From assembly GCA_905250885.1 (NCBI GenBank), contig CAJNOQ010001202.1:1-34629 (forward strand): 34,629 nucleotides of DNA. The letters are read 5' to 3'. Both the position numbers and the translations under genes were made by a program. This DNA is from Didymodactylos carnosus. Taxonomy: Eukaryota; Rotifera; Eurotatoria; Philodinida; Philodinidae. Position 1 is the first letter of the stretch; every line of letters begins with the position of its first letter. Under the pieces are notes generated by a model. That model made no database searches and had not been told where the DNA came from. It was given only the letters and a program-made list of their open reading frames with translations. Positions 23,454 to 34,087 of the stretch are shown one piece after another.

Positions 23454-26400
23454 ATGAATACGAGCAGTAATAGTAGTGGTATTAAAAGACGAAATGCACC
23501 ACAACAACATTCCAAAATTTCAAAACAAGAACAATCGACTACAGTATTGAAAATAAAAACAAAACCATTCATTCGACCAATAGTTAAAAAAAGGTAATAT
23601 CTACAATTTTCAAATTTCTTTATTATTTTGTTTTTGTTAAATGAACTTTCCTTTCTAGTATAACAAGTTGTGTATTTGGTATAATTCTTATTGTTAGTAC
23701 ATTGATCGTTTTTGGACCAACACTTTTAAACCATTATGGAGATATTATTTTAACAAAACTTTTATTTCAAACATGGGGTATAAAGAATAAGACGTGTTAT
23801 TAAATAATTATTTCTAAAATTCTATTCAATTTTGTAGTTCGATATTATCCATGGAGAGACTTATCACGTCCAGAACTGTTCGATCTAACCGCAGCTAATT
23901 TTTATCATCAAACAACAAATCCAGACAGTAAACTTGGAATATGGTTAGTAGTACTATTATATGAATATGAGAGACGCACTATATATGTTAGAAAGAGCAG
24001 TGCTATATGAGTAGAAAGATATCTCACTAAAAGATAAGAATTTTCGTTCAAGAAGATAGAAGTCTTCGTATAAAAGAAATAGATTTTATCGTCGGTTTTG
24101 TGACTGTATAATATGTTTTATTTATTATTTATTAATTTTCATGCATATTATTCCATCGCATATGAAACGTGACATTAATACGCCAACATTAGAAGATAGT
24201 TTAAAAATGTATATTGAACATTCAAATATACCACTTATAATTTATCTTCATGGACAAGATGGAACAAGGTATGCACATAACGGTCTGATTCATTCTGATT
24301 TTTGTCAAATTAAATTTTTCTTCTCAGAATCTTTTCGAAAACAAAAAAAAATTCCTACAAAATCACTGAAAATTAGATGGAAAGAAACTATTATCATTAA
24401 AGCAATAAAATAATTTTTACGCTTGGCGAGCAGTATTGCTAAATGTTCCCCCTATGCACAAGAGGAACAGTCACTCATTTGAAGATTTGACCCTCGTAGA
24501 ATCCGTTCCTCTAAATGTCTCTCATTTGGAAATGTCTTACTTTCCACCTGTAAAATCTAAAAAAGTTCAAAAATGATCTTGTCTTGTGATGAAAATGACT
24601 TTTTGTTTTGTTTTATCACACATAGAGAGAAAAAACGAAGAAAACCGGTGAAATAAAAGGAAAGAATACTGTTATTAGCTCTTTTCCCTCAAAAACTACT
24701 GACCCTTCCCATATTAAAATTTTTGTAGTTAGCAACTCTATTTGTGAGAATATTAATATGAGTATAATTTTGCGCGAGACACTTTTTTTTGTTCCATTGC
24801 TGAGATCTGAGGTGAAAAAAAATCCAATTCTGGACTTGAAATTAAGTCTCGACTTGAGGATTTTTAAAGTGCAGAAAGTGATCAATCACTTGGAGATTCT
24901 TTCTCATAAAACAGATGTTATGACGATTTTTGGATTGAAAAGCACATTTCTCTATTTGTTCAACATAATCCCTTGAGTCCAAAGAGGATTTCTCTTTTTT
25001 TAAAAGTTTGAATGACAAGCCAAACCATGACTCTAGTTGATCTTATCTGTGTTTTTTCGTTATATTTATAGAGCTACATATTATCGTGTGAACCATTATC
25101 GAGTCATGAGTGATTTTGGAAATCATGTAGTTACACTGGACTATAGAGGTAACAGGTTATTTTGTATACACTTTGGGGAGCATTTATATTGATGTTTGTT
25201 TTCTGTTTAGGTTATGGTGATTCATCTGGTACACCAACTGTTCGTGGTGTTGTTGAAGATGTTGTAAATTTATTTAAATTAATTCGAAATATTTTACCAG
25301 ATAATCCAATAACGATTTGGGGACATTCAATGGGAACTGGGTAAGCGGGCGAGAGCGCGCTTGATGTTTTTGTCTTGAAATTAGATAATATATTAGATGA
25401 CTAAAGAAACATATCTATATCATAAAATCCATAATAAAACATATCTGTAATCGATTTCTACTCGTTTTATGAATTCATAGAATTTTATTAGGTAGCTGAG
25501 CTAGACCGGCATATTCCGGGTCTTGAAACTCTGCTTGTTCGTAAAAGTATTATATTTCTTTTGTTTTGTTTACACTTTTTAGAGTTGCTCTGTTAACAAT
25601 CGATTATCTTTTGAAAAATCTAAAAGGTGATAGATAGAAATTATTAGATTTCTGATTTACAAATATGTTACTCATATGTGTTTCAGATTACAAACAACCA
25701 TCTGGTCTTGTGTTGGAAGCACCATTTTATGATACAATAGAAGGTGTTAAATCTTATCCATTATCAAGAGTATGTGTATCTGAAACGGTTTGTTATTAAA
25801 AGTAATTTTGTGTTTTGTTTAGATTCTTAAATTGAATCCATTCTTTATGGATGCTGCTATGGATGCTTTGAAAAATGTGTCACTGGATTTTCCAAATCAT
25901 AAACTGTAAATTGAAGCGAATACATTTGATATATAATAATAATTGATTATTTTTGTGTTTTTTAGTATTTCTACTCTTCCACTTCCAATTGTCATGCTTC
26001 ATGCCGAAGATGATTTGATTATTCCTTATTATCATGCTACATTGGTATTGTCCAGATATTTTTGCAGACACAGGATGCGTTATTGTCTCTCTTCTTTCTA
26101 GATTGAAGATTATGTTAAAATGCATCGTAATTCATCATTACCGCCAGTTAAATTAATAACTATCCCAAAACTAGCCAGATGCGGACATAATCATATTTAT
26201 TCATATCCTAAGTTTAAACAAGTTGTCAGGTTAGTTCGAATCGTCGTAAATAGTGTTATAACACAAGCTCTTTTAACTGATGAGAAAATAAGCAAGAAAT
26301 ACCTTCTGGATGTGCTGTATCTCATCCGAATATTTTGAGAAAGCTATAAAAAAACATGTTTATTTCACTTTTTTGTGACCGACGATGATTTTGAGCTTTG

Positions 26401-27090
26401 ACCTATACACTACTGAAAACCTGAAGACTGTAGCTACCACTGTTCGGGCAATATCTTGAAATCTGAAGTAGTCTGAGTCGATTTTGAGTGAATTATGAAT
26501 GGTTTAATTTTCCATGAAATAGTCAGAACTACATATTCCATCTTAAATAGGTTATTACTAGATTTTTGAATTTGAAAACAAACATTGCAACGTTACTCAA
26601 CACAGTCAATAACTTATATTGCTATTCATTTCTGAGGTTTCCGAAGGCGTTTTTCATGAGTTTCGGGACTTTCCAGAAAATTCCTCTGACACCCGAATAA
26701 TAAATAACAGGCTTCAGGTTCTTAGTAGTGTGTAGGTCAACGCTCGGTGATTCGAAATCATCTTTGGTCAAAAAAAAAGTGAAATAAAAACATTTTTTTT
26801 TGCAGCTTTCTCAAAATATTCGGATGAGATGCATCACCTACTTCCAGCTAGTATTTTTTGCTTCTTTTCTCATCATTTCATTACTTCAAGTCTCCTCTGT
26901 CGAGTGGTTAAAATCATAATTCTCTATTTGCCGTCGTTCAGAAGTTATTAAAAAAAGCTTGTGTTGACTTCGTATTCGGAAACGGATAGTAGCTTGGAGA
27001 CGAAGGTGTAAGCTCAAACTGATGAATGTTTTTTATTGCTATTTTAGTGATTTTTCATTTTTGAAACGTGAACCACTACCCACAACATGA
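23454..27090 (+). CDS. ABHD12: ABHD12-type lysophospholipase, copy A
   Basis: Membrane-anchored alpha/beta-hydrolase; animal ABHD12 hydrolyses lysophosphatidylserine with its catalytic domain in the ER lumen. Twelve exons: 23454-23593, 23659-23777, 23838-23943, 24143-24268, 25072-25148, 25211-25340, 25583-25626, 25687-25769, 25823-25905, 25966-26044, 26102-26229 and 27048-27090. They give 385 aa, near the usual 398. A basic N-tail (about 46 aa) precedes one membrane segment (about 48-70). Family blocks: LGIW/HIIP, IIYLHGQDGTR (oxyanion region), LDYRGYGDSSGTP, nucleophile elbow GHSMGTG (Ser229), LHAEDD (Asp318 likely) and CGHNHIY (His358). The triad is complete. Intron 3 (23944-24142) starts GT but ends AT instead of AG; this placement is forced by frame and by copy B. 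Without correct splicing there the product would be truncated, so the gene is either intact with a non-canonical site or newly damaged. Confidence 0.9.
24269..25071 (+). other. Long intron 4 of ABHD12 copy A (803 nt)
   Basis: This intron is more than ten times the usual length. Short frames on both strands inside it (24616-24885 and 24758-24976) have no family signature. I could not delimit a transposon by eye, but the size suggests inserted sequence. Confidence 0.6.
26279..26874. mobile_element. Fold-back element in intron 11 of ABHD12 copy A
   Basis: About 180-190 bases from 26279 return as an imperfect reverse complement ending at about 26874. Paired words include CTCATCCGAATATTTTGAGA and TTATTTCACTTTTTT. 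The centre (about 26470-26690) is unpaired and has no transposase. The element makes up most of the 818-nt intron 26230-27047. Exons on both sides stay in frame. Confidence 0.85.
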
Positions 27091-27179
27091 TTATGATAAC
27101 TTGGGGACTCTTTTACATATATCTGTATGTTTTATGTTTTTTTTTACTTAAATATTTAGTTGTGTGTTCAATTTGTGAT

Positions 27180-27185
27180 AATAAA
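27180..27185 (+). terminator. Candidate polyadenylation signal for ABHD12 copy A
   Basis: AATAAA about 90 nt after the stop codon, preceded by a T-rich stretch. Confidence 0.5.
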
Positions 27186-27535
27186 TTTGTCTGATTTTTC
27201 TCTAAAATAATATATGTGATTCAGTTTCTTTTGTAAAATTTATACTGTTTATAATTCTACAAGACATTTTTTGTACATTTAATTTACAATATTTTTTTGT
27301 ATAATACTCGTTTTAAATACTTTATGTTTAAAAAAAATGTCCAATATTATCTCACTATATGACTCTACGCATGATACTAAAAACAGATGAGAAAGTTTCT
27401 CCAGGCTTTTTGTTAATTGTTATCAACTTCAATTTATTGTTGTTTCTAGATTTGAAAAAGCCGTACACCGAAAAAGGTAATTATTATCATACATATTTTA
27501 TATGAAATTTAATAAATTGTGTTCTTTTATTATAG
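27186..27535 (+). promoter_or_regulatory. Spacer and 5' leader of ABHD12 copy B with two candidate acceptors
   Basis: Only 445 nt separate the two lipase coding regions. TTGTTGTTTCTAG ends near 27449. A 27-base segment follows, then a donor-like GTAATT at 27477. The tract TTATTATAG ends at 27535, directly before the ATG. The 27477-27535 stretch has the size of a normal intron here (59 nt), so copy B probably has a 5' UTR intron. The upstream AG may be a spliced-leader site. Confidence 0.45.
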
Positions 27536-30500
27536 ATGTCATCTAAAGAAGTAGTTATAGTTAAAAATCAATCCTTGTTTAATCAATCAATAGTAAAGTT
27601 AATATCTATAACTTCAACTCAACGATGGTCAAAAGCCGGGTATGTGAACGTCTTAACAACTGCTTCTATATAGATCTTTTGCAAATTTATTTGGGTTTCA
27701 ACAAACATTTGTCTAAAACTCATTTTCATCTTAGCAATACTCGATTCAATAGGAGGATTAATCTGTGTATTGAATTGAATGAAATTGTAGAAAAAACATA
27801 CTTAAAAAATAGCGATAATAATTACGTATTTTATCGTTTTCCTACTTATTTGAATCCAGTTAATTTGTTTTTTGTCTGTATTTTAATATTTTTTAAAAAT
27901 ATCACGATAATCCACGCTTATATCACAAGACTTGAGATTGCGTTAAAAACACTATAATAATCAGTACGCGTTATCGCGATATTCATCTGTATCGTTATAA
28001 ACAGTAAGATATCACGAAATTGATGGATATCGCAATACATCCCGATAAAAAAGCATTACGATTTATTTAACTATTTCCTTTATTCCGATATTTCTACCGT
28101 TTAACGCGCTACGAACCAATATCGCGATGTTGTTCGATAAATATTTATCGCGGCCGAACTGAACACTGTTTTGCATCGTGATAAATCTAGAGATGGTAAT
28201 AACTTACATCACGATCTATCGGAATCATCTGATAGATCGTGACGTAGAAGATATCGCGATATGTACTATTATCAACGCCTTTATGACGATATATCGGCGA
28301 TTGTTCGTAAAAATCCTCAAGGGTAGTGAGAGTCCTGAGTCTAAGTAAACTACACAAATGAATAAAAACAGAGGTTATCGATCATTCTACATCTTGTCGT
28401 AATGTGTATTTCTCAAATAGAAGTAAAGGAACCTAGTGGAAGCCTATTTTTTGAAAAACAAGCGAAATATCTGCATAAATGAAAAGCTCATCTTGCGCCT
28501 AAAATCAATTACATGAAAATTTTACATACGTTTAGAAAAGTTTCTCTACCATATAACATCTGACATTGTTGCAAAACAGTTTTGTGTAGAACATCCGATT
28601 CTAGAAATTTGCGGATGATTCCACGAGAAAAGCGAAAGTATTTATTATCTTAGCTAAAAAATAACTTTTTCTTGACGTTTTGATGTGATTTTTAATGAAT
28701 TTTAGGCGCAGAATGAGCTTTTCATTTATGCAGATATTTCGCTTGTTTTTCAAAAAATAGATTTTCATGAAGTTCCTTTACTTCTATTAGAAAAATACAT
28801 ATTACGACAAGATGCAGAATGATCGGTAACTTCTATTTTTATTCATTTGTATGGTTTACTTAGACTCATGTGATATGAGGATTCTCACTAAAATCTAGTT
28901 GTTACAACTAAAAATCGATTATATTATTATCATTTTGTACGACGCACGATCCGTTCAGATATCAACAAGAGAAACCATCTGATGGTGATAATTTGAACTG
29001 TTTTCATAAATCTCTATCTCATCGTGCTCTCATAGCAAAAAATTCAGGATTCTATCATTTTTCTTATCAAGCGTCATTTAAGCTATTGTAGAGCAATACA
29101 TTATATTTTGAAATAAATATAGTTACTTAGTATAATCAAATGGTAATTTGGCCAGAAAACCCTTTTATTTACTATGTAGGGATTTAAAATAGTTTTAAAG
29201 TAAAACGATGTCATTCGGGTACGCATGTTAACTGTTTTTTACGCATTACTATCCAGACTTGTTTTAACAATACACACTTTTACACGCAAAGAAAGATCTC
29301 TAAAAGTTATGCTCCTTTTTTAGTGCCTAGGATTCTATACGAATGAATCATCAGTTATTTTTTTGGTAGAGATTGCAAATTAATGTATAATTGATCGATG
29401 ATTTTTAATTTTTTTATATTGTTGCAATTTGTGATATATTAAATTAATTTTTTGTTTTAGCACAATTGTTTTATTGATACTGGGCTCACTTGTTGGTATC
29501 TATCTGTTAATTTCAATTTTATTTCCATTATTACTCATCATTTACCCTCGAATAATGAACAGAATCGTTTTTGCCAATTTTCGTATGTGTTCAAGAGTTT
29601 AACTTTATTATTTCTTATCATTCTCTTCGCTTTTTTCCAGTTACAACATTCAATAATCTTCGACGACCAGAAAATTTGGGACTCGAACGAGTTTATAATT
29701 TTTATTTGGATGTTGAACCGGGTGTCAGATTGGGCATATGGTCTGATAAACGAAAGAAAATTTTTTATAATCAACTTATTGTTAAATTTTTTCTTTTTTT
29801 AAGGCATTTTCGTTCGCCATTAGTACAAGATCAAGATTTTATCGATGATGATGATTATTTTTCCAAACATTTTCTATCTCAAACGGATGAAAATGGACAA
29901 TTAATACCGGTTATACTTTATATGCATGGAAATGCTTTCGATAGGTAAGGTTGAATGATAATATTGACACATCGAGAATTGATAAACAAAATATTTTAAA
30001 TGAGATCAGATTCAATATATACCTTAATATTTTTATTTTAGAGCTCAAAGTAGTCGTCGTGAACTTTGTAGTCGATTACGAGACGAATTGAAGTATCATG
30101 TATTTGCATTTGATTATCGAGGTTAATTTTATGTGAAATTTTATTTAATACAATACATCATACAAATTATTTCATTTTGTAGGCTATGGTGATTCGACTA
30201 GTCATCCATCTGAACGTGGTTTATTGAAAGATTCTCGTACAATTTATGATTTTTTATATCAATTTCATAATGGTCGTCAACGAATTTATTTACATGGACA
30301 TTCTTTAGGATCAGCTGTAGCTTGTCAATTAGCAGCACGTTTATCAGATGATGAAAGTATGTAGTAATAATAAATGTTAACTAATAAATGATATTTATCT
30401 TTTTTCTTTAGGTGCATCGTTAGCAGGTATTGTTATGGAGGCTCCTTTTATCAACATTCAAGACGCATTACAAACCCATTGGGCAGCATTAGTTCGTAGT

Positions 30501-31005
30501 TAATTGATGTATATTTCTCATTATGAATTATTCTATTTTATTATAGCCATTTCGTTGGCAACCGTGGTTTTATTATTTAACAAATCGTGCATTAAAACGA
30601 AGTGCATTAAAATTTGATACAAAATTTCATTTAAGTAGTGTCAATTGTCCCGTGATTATTTTACACGCTGATGATGATTGGATTGTACCCTATAGACATG
30701 GTGTACATGTAAATTTAATATACTGATCATATTTTAATTATGTATTATCTAATTTATTTTCTAGTTAGTACAAACTGGGATAGCTATTCGTCAAGAAAAT
30801 CGTAAAAATTCAAAATTACCAAAATTTAAAATTGACATGATATCATTTCATAAACAAGGTTATGGACATCGACTCATTTATACAGCACCCAATTTGATAC
30901 AATCATTAAAGTATATAATCATTTATCGACTTCGACTCTAATAAAATGTTTTATATTTATTTTAGACGACTTACATACGATGAAGATCTTTCAGAAGAAA
31001 CATAG
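27536..31005 (+). CDS. ABHD12: ABHD12-type lysophospholipase, copy B
   Basis: Tandem paralogue of the preceding gene. Ten exons: 27536-27639, 29461-29582, 29641-29740, 29804-29944, 30042-30121, 30183-30356, 30412-30491, 30547-30708, 30765-30910 and 30966-31005, giving 382 aa. A short N-tail leads into a strong membrane segment (about 36-62). Family blocks: LGIW split by intron 3, VILYMHGNAFDR, FDYRGYGDSTS, nucleophile GHSLGS (Ser223), LHADDDWIVP (Asp310 likely) and GYGHRLIY (His356); the triad is complete. Compared with copy A it lacks two introns: its exon 6 (174 nt) equals A exons 6+7 (130+44), and its exon 8 (162 nt) equals A exons 9+10 (83+79). Intron 7 starts with a weak donor, GTTCGT, chosen because only phase 0 keeps the frame and because it matches copy A. 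Intron 3 begins GTCTGA. Intron 1 is 1821 nt and full of repeats. Confidence 0.93.
27960..28320. repeat. Patch rich in TATCGCGATA-type palindromes, intron 1 of ABHD12 copy B
   Basis: Words close to TATCGCGATA recur near 27971, 28026, 28120, 28148 and 28252. A 12-bp stem hairpin (TCACGATCTATC at 28209-28220 facing 28231-28242, 10-base loop) lies among them. The ends of the patch are weakly inverted relative to each other (near 27950-27985 and 28250-28285). It may be a decayed DNA transposon with subterminal motifs. CG content is clearly above the surroundings. Confidence 0.5.
28326..28888. mobile_element. Fold-back element in intron 1 of ABHD12 copy B
   Basis: Left arm about 28326-28512 and right arm about 28693-28888 are imperfect reverse complements. 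They share GCGAAATATCTGCATAAATG and TTTTTTGAAAAACAAGCG, and the tips read GTGAGA and TCTCAC. The unpaired centre is about 180 bases without a coding signal. It is the main identifiable component of the 1821-nt intron. Confidence 0.85.
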
Positions 31006-31548
31006 ACGAAAACAATAATTTATTTTTTATACTAAGGCAAAGTCCGTCCTTTCTAATTACGAACAACATGGATACGTGATCTGTTATTTTTTTATCGTTT
31101 TTTACTCACAACATTGTCGTTGTTATTTTATATATAAATATTTGTTTATATACTAAAATAGAGTCTTGCGTAAATGATGTACTTGAAAAGTACAGAAAGT
31201 ACAAGTACAAGTATCTATGCTCTGCTTCAGATCCTATGTGTTCTTTCTTCTTCCACACTTTTGGTCGATTTTTTCATTCACCGTTCTCTCTCATTTGGAG
31301 TCGCAGAAGGTTGGGAGAAAAACTGGTAGACAATGCTTATACTGAATGTGGCACAATCGAAAGTATTTTTTTGATATCACTTTCAGTCATCGTGTAATCG
31401 TTTTCGAGAAAGTGGTGTTTGATGTTTGGAAATTTTTCTAATACGAGATAATTGGTACGTGACAAGTATCAGTTTGCGAACAGTGCAAATTATTTGACTG
31501 AATCATATTTCATTTTAAGCTAAATGAGTCAGTGTTATTAACACTACG
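31006..31548. other. 3' flank of ABHD12 copy B and spacer
   Basis: Contains the 3' UTR of copy B and then gene-free sequence. The stretch at about 31236-31400 is one half of a diverged direct repeat whose partner lies at 33690-33850. Confidence 0.5.
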
Positions 31549-32352
31549 GTTACACTACGCAGATAATCACGATTATCTTTAATCGTGATCGTTAGTCGTG
31601 TTTAAACTAGTAGTGTAACCGCTACTTTACTCACGATTATTTTGAAAATCATGAGTAAAGATAATCATGTTCGGAAGATGATTATTTTTAATCGTGAGTA
31701 ACTTTAACCGTCTCTATCAAAAAGAAGATCATGATAGCGGCGCTTGCATATGACTGCTCAACTGCCATAACTAATCAGTCTGAATTCTGTTTTGTCTACT
31801 AAAGAATTTTTCTGGCATTACTATACTCTGTTACACATTAATAAATAATTAAGTAATAATTTTATAATAATAATTTTTGTTGTTAAAAATGACTACGCAG
31901 AGTTACAAGAATAAAACGAAGGCAAAAAGATCTTGGTGGTCTGAGAACGAAACAAACTTGCTGCTAAATTTGTTAAAAGATGAAATGATATCGAATGAAA
32001 TAGTAAATCATCGGAATCGTTGCACCTGAAAAAAAGTACAAGAAGGTTGATTAAGTAGTCGGTGTCAACAGATCTATTGATCAGATCAAAGAGTGTTACT
32101 GTATTCATGTTAACTCTGCCAACACAAAAATGAGTTTTCTCCTGCGTACTAAGTATTTATAGTTATGGCTATCACGAATTAAATCACGATTATCTTTTTA
32201 AACGTGTAGTGCGATTAACACAATTCTGTTCATCGTGATTAAATATCGTTAATCATGATCAAAAAAAATTGCGGTTACACTTGAAAATGTTTAATCGCGA
32301 TTACCTTTTAATCACGATTAAAGATAATCGTGATTATTTGGGTAGTGTAAGC
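31549..32352. mobile_element. TIR DNA transposon relic, Harbinger-like
   Basis: The 43-base ends (31549-31591 and 32310-32352) match as inverted repeats at about 39 of 43 positions. Each has an outer TTACACTAC word followed by ATAATCACGATTATCTTTAA. Further copies of AATCACGATTA and TAATCGTGATTA occur inside near 31629, 31688, 32174, 32236 and 32290, giving many possible hairpins. The first 74 bases (31548-31621) are themselves bounded by CGGTTACACTAC and its reverse complement. The element carries a short Myb/SANT-like frame (own entry). No transposase is present, so it is non-autonomous now. Assignment to PIF/Harbinger rests only on the Myb/SANT relic and is tentative. Confidence 0.75.
31889..32029 (+). 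pseudogene. Myb/SANT-like DNA-binding domain fragment of a transposon protein
   Basis: An ATG-initiated frame of 46 codons reads a basic lead (NKTKAKRSWWSENETN) followed by LLLNLLKDEMIS, then a stop. The Trp-Trp-Ser-Glu-x-Glu pattern followed by a leucine-rich helix is typical of the first helix of Myb/SANT-like domains, found for instance in the accessory protein of PIF/Harbinger transposons. Downstream sequence in the other frames looks like decayed continuation with stops. The domain is incomplete, so this is a broken relic rather than a gene. Confidence 0.45.
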
Positions 32353-33680
32353 ATCTAGTCGTAATGTTATCTTATAGATAATGAACCTACTCTATCCTTT
32401 TTCTTCAGTGTTTTCGGTTATCTCTGATCGTACAGATTTGAGAAAAAGATGATTCGAAAGTAGAAGAATCGTGCATGACACAAGTGAAGTTAGTTTTCGG
32501 ATATTTGATTTAGCTATGCTATAATTAGTGCCACAAACTGAGTATAGTTTTCAGAAAACTATCGTTTCTCCTATGAGATATTAATCGTCACGTGATATCC
32601 TTCATAGTGAATATAGGCTATAGTGCTTAATATGATGAAAGCTATAGCAGAATGCATAATGAATCAGCTGATATGATAACGTGAATAATGTGTTGTAGAA
32701 GATAAATGGAGGTGAATAAAATTCGAAACATATTTTTGTTGCTAAAGGAGAAAACATCTATAGCAGGTTACTAAGCGTTCCACTGTGCTGCTATAGGTAG
32801 AAGCTAGCTACTCCCATTCGCGTTTCACCCAGTCGGCTTCCAATCTTCATAGAATGCAGTTGGCATCTAGTTAACAGCTTGTATACTTCGCGAATTAAGT
32901 TTTTAAAAATTTTTTATTATCTAAGAACTGCTATGAGCATATCACCAGGTGCTGTTTTTCGCGCTGATCATGAATCCAAATAAATAAAAATAAAAATTTC
33001 AATGGAAAAATTTAATTTAAAATTTTTGACCTAGAAATTTTTTTAAAAAATCTAAAATTTACACTATTTGATAGAAAATTAAATTCTCTACAAAATGCCT
33101 CGTTTTTTTCGACAATTTTGACTTTAGGAACAGAACTTATGCCTTTTCGATGTTTCAAGGTTCCAGTCAAGTTTAAAAGCTTGAAAAGAATTTTTCAACT
33201 TTATTTTTCACATAAATCGATAGAATATCACCAAATCTATGGCAAATATAAAAATCAAGTTTTTTTGGAGAACATTAAGTGCTTGAAAATTCACTGACAA
33301 AAAGTGTGTCACACCGTCACATTTATTTATTGACATTTATAAGCGAGGGAAAGGCTTTGAAAGAACATTTTTTTAAATATTGGATAGCTCGTAAGCTTCT
33401 CTAAGATGTTCGCTCTAGACAGTTTCGATTTGCTCAAGCAATTTCGCCGGAAACCAGCGTTTAATTAGATGTACTCGCAATGTCACGTCCGTCACGCACC
33501 GAATATTTCTTCCCAAAGCCGTAAATGTTACTCAGTCGGCTTAACCCGAGTGAAATTCATCTTATAACTCTATCAGCCAGTGTAGATTAATGCAGAATGT
33601 AGGACTAATAGACCGAATGACAGTATGTAACGGCTTAGCGTTCGATGGAGAAAGGAACATAATCAGAAGTGATTGCTATG
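32353..33680. other. Gene-free repeat-derived region
   Basis: No supported gene. A very AT-rich, A/T-run section at about 32900-33070 is followed by more GC-balanced sequence at about 33420-33640 without a usable frame. GCAGTTGGCATCTAGTT near 32861 resembles GCAGTTAGCATCTAGTT near 33994, which suggests old duplication of repeat material. Confidence 0.5.
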
Positions 33681-33689
33681 CAAATATTT

Positions 33690-33850
33690 CTATCTCTCTC
33701 TACACTTTTGAGTCATTTTTTCATCCAATCGCTCTCCATCATTTGGTATCGTAAAAGATTCAGACAAAGAATGACAAACAGTACTCATACTAAATGTGGC
33801 ACATCTGAAGTTATTTTTTTCCGATATCACCTACAGTTATTATGTAAAGG
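33690..33850. repeat. Diverged direct repeat of 31236-31400
   Basis: The segment shares ordered words with 31236-31400: CACTTTTG, GATTTTTTCAT or CATTTTTTCAT, CATTTGG, CATACTAAATGTGGCACA against TATACTGAATGTGGCACA, and GATATCAC. Similarity is patchy, with small indels, so this is an old transposon copy or duplication. The 70-codon frame at 33669-33881 is incidental. Confidence 0.6.
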
Positions 33851-34087
33851 TGAAGACTCATGCGTATCTGAAGTAGATTAATATCAGTCGAGTAAATCAT
33901 TACATTCAGTGCCCATAGGATCCTTATTAATGCAGAGTATGAATAAGAACCTAGGAAAACTAAGTGTCCCAAATTAAATTTCTTCACAGTGCGCAGTTAG
34001 CATCTAGTTTTTACTTCTCATTTAAATAAGATTTCAAGTGTTCTCAATTTATTCTCGAAAATTCTTGCTGCTGAGATTGGCATGTCG

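Noticed and set aside
24616..24976. Opposed frames inside intron 4 of ABHD12 copy A as nested genes
   Set aside because: Low-complexity residues, no splice-site or family support.
27625..27957. 110-codon frame overlapping the start of ABHD12 copy B intron 1
   Set aside because: It overlaps exon 1 in another frame and otherwise lies in AT-rich intron; no family signature.
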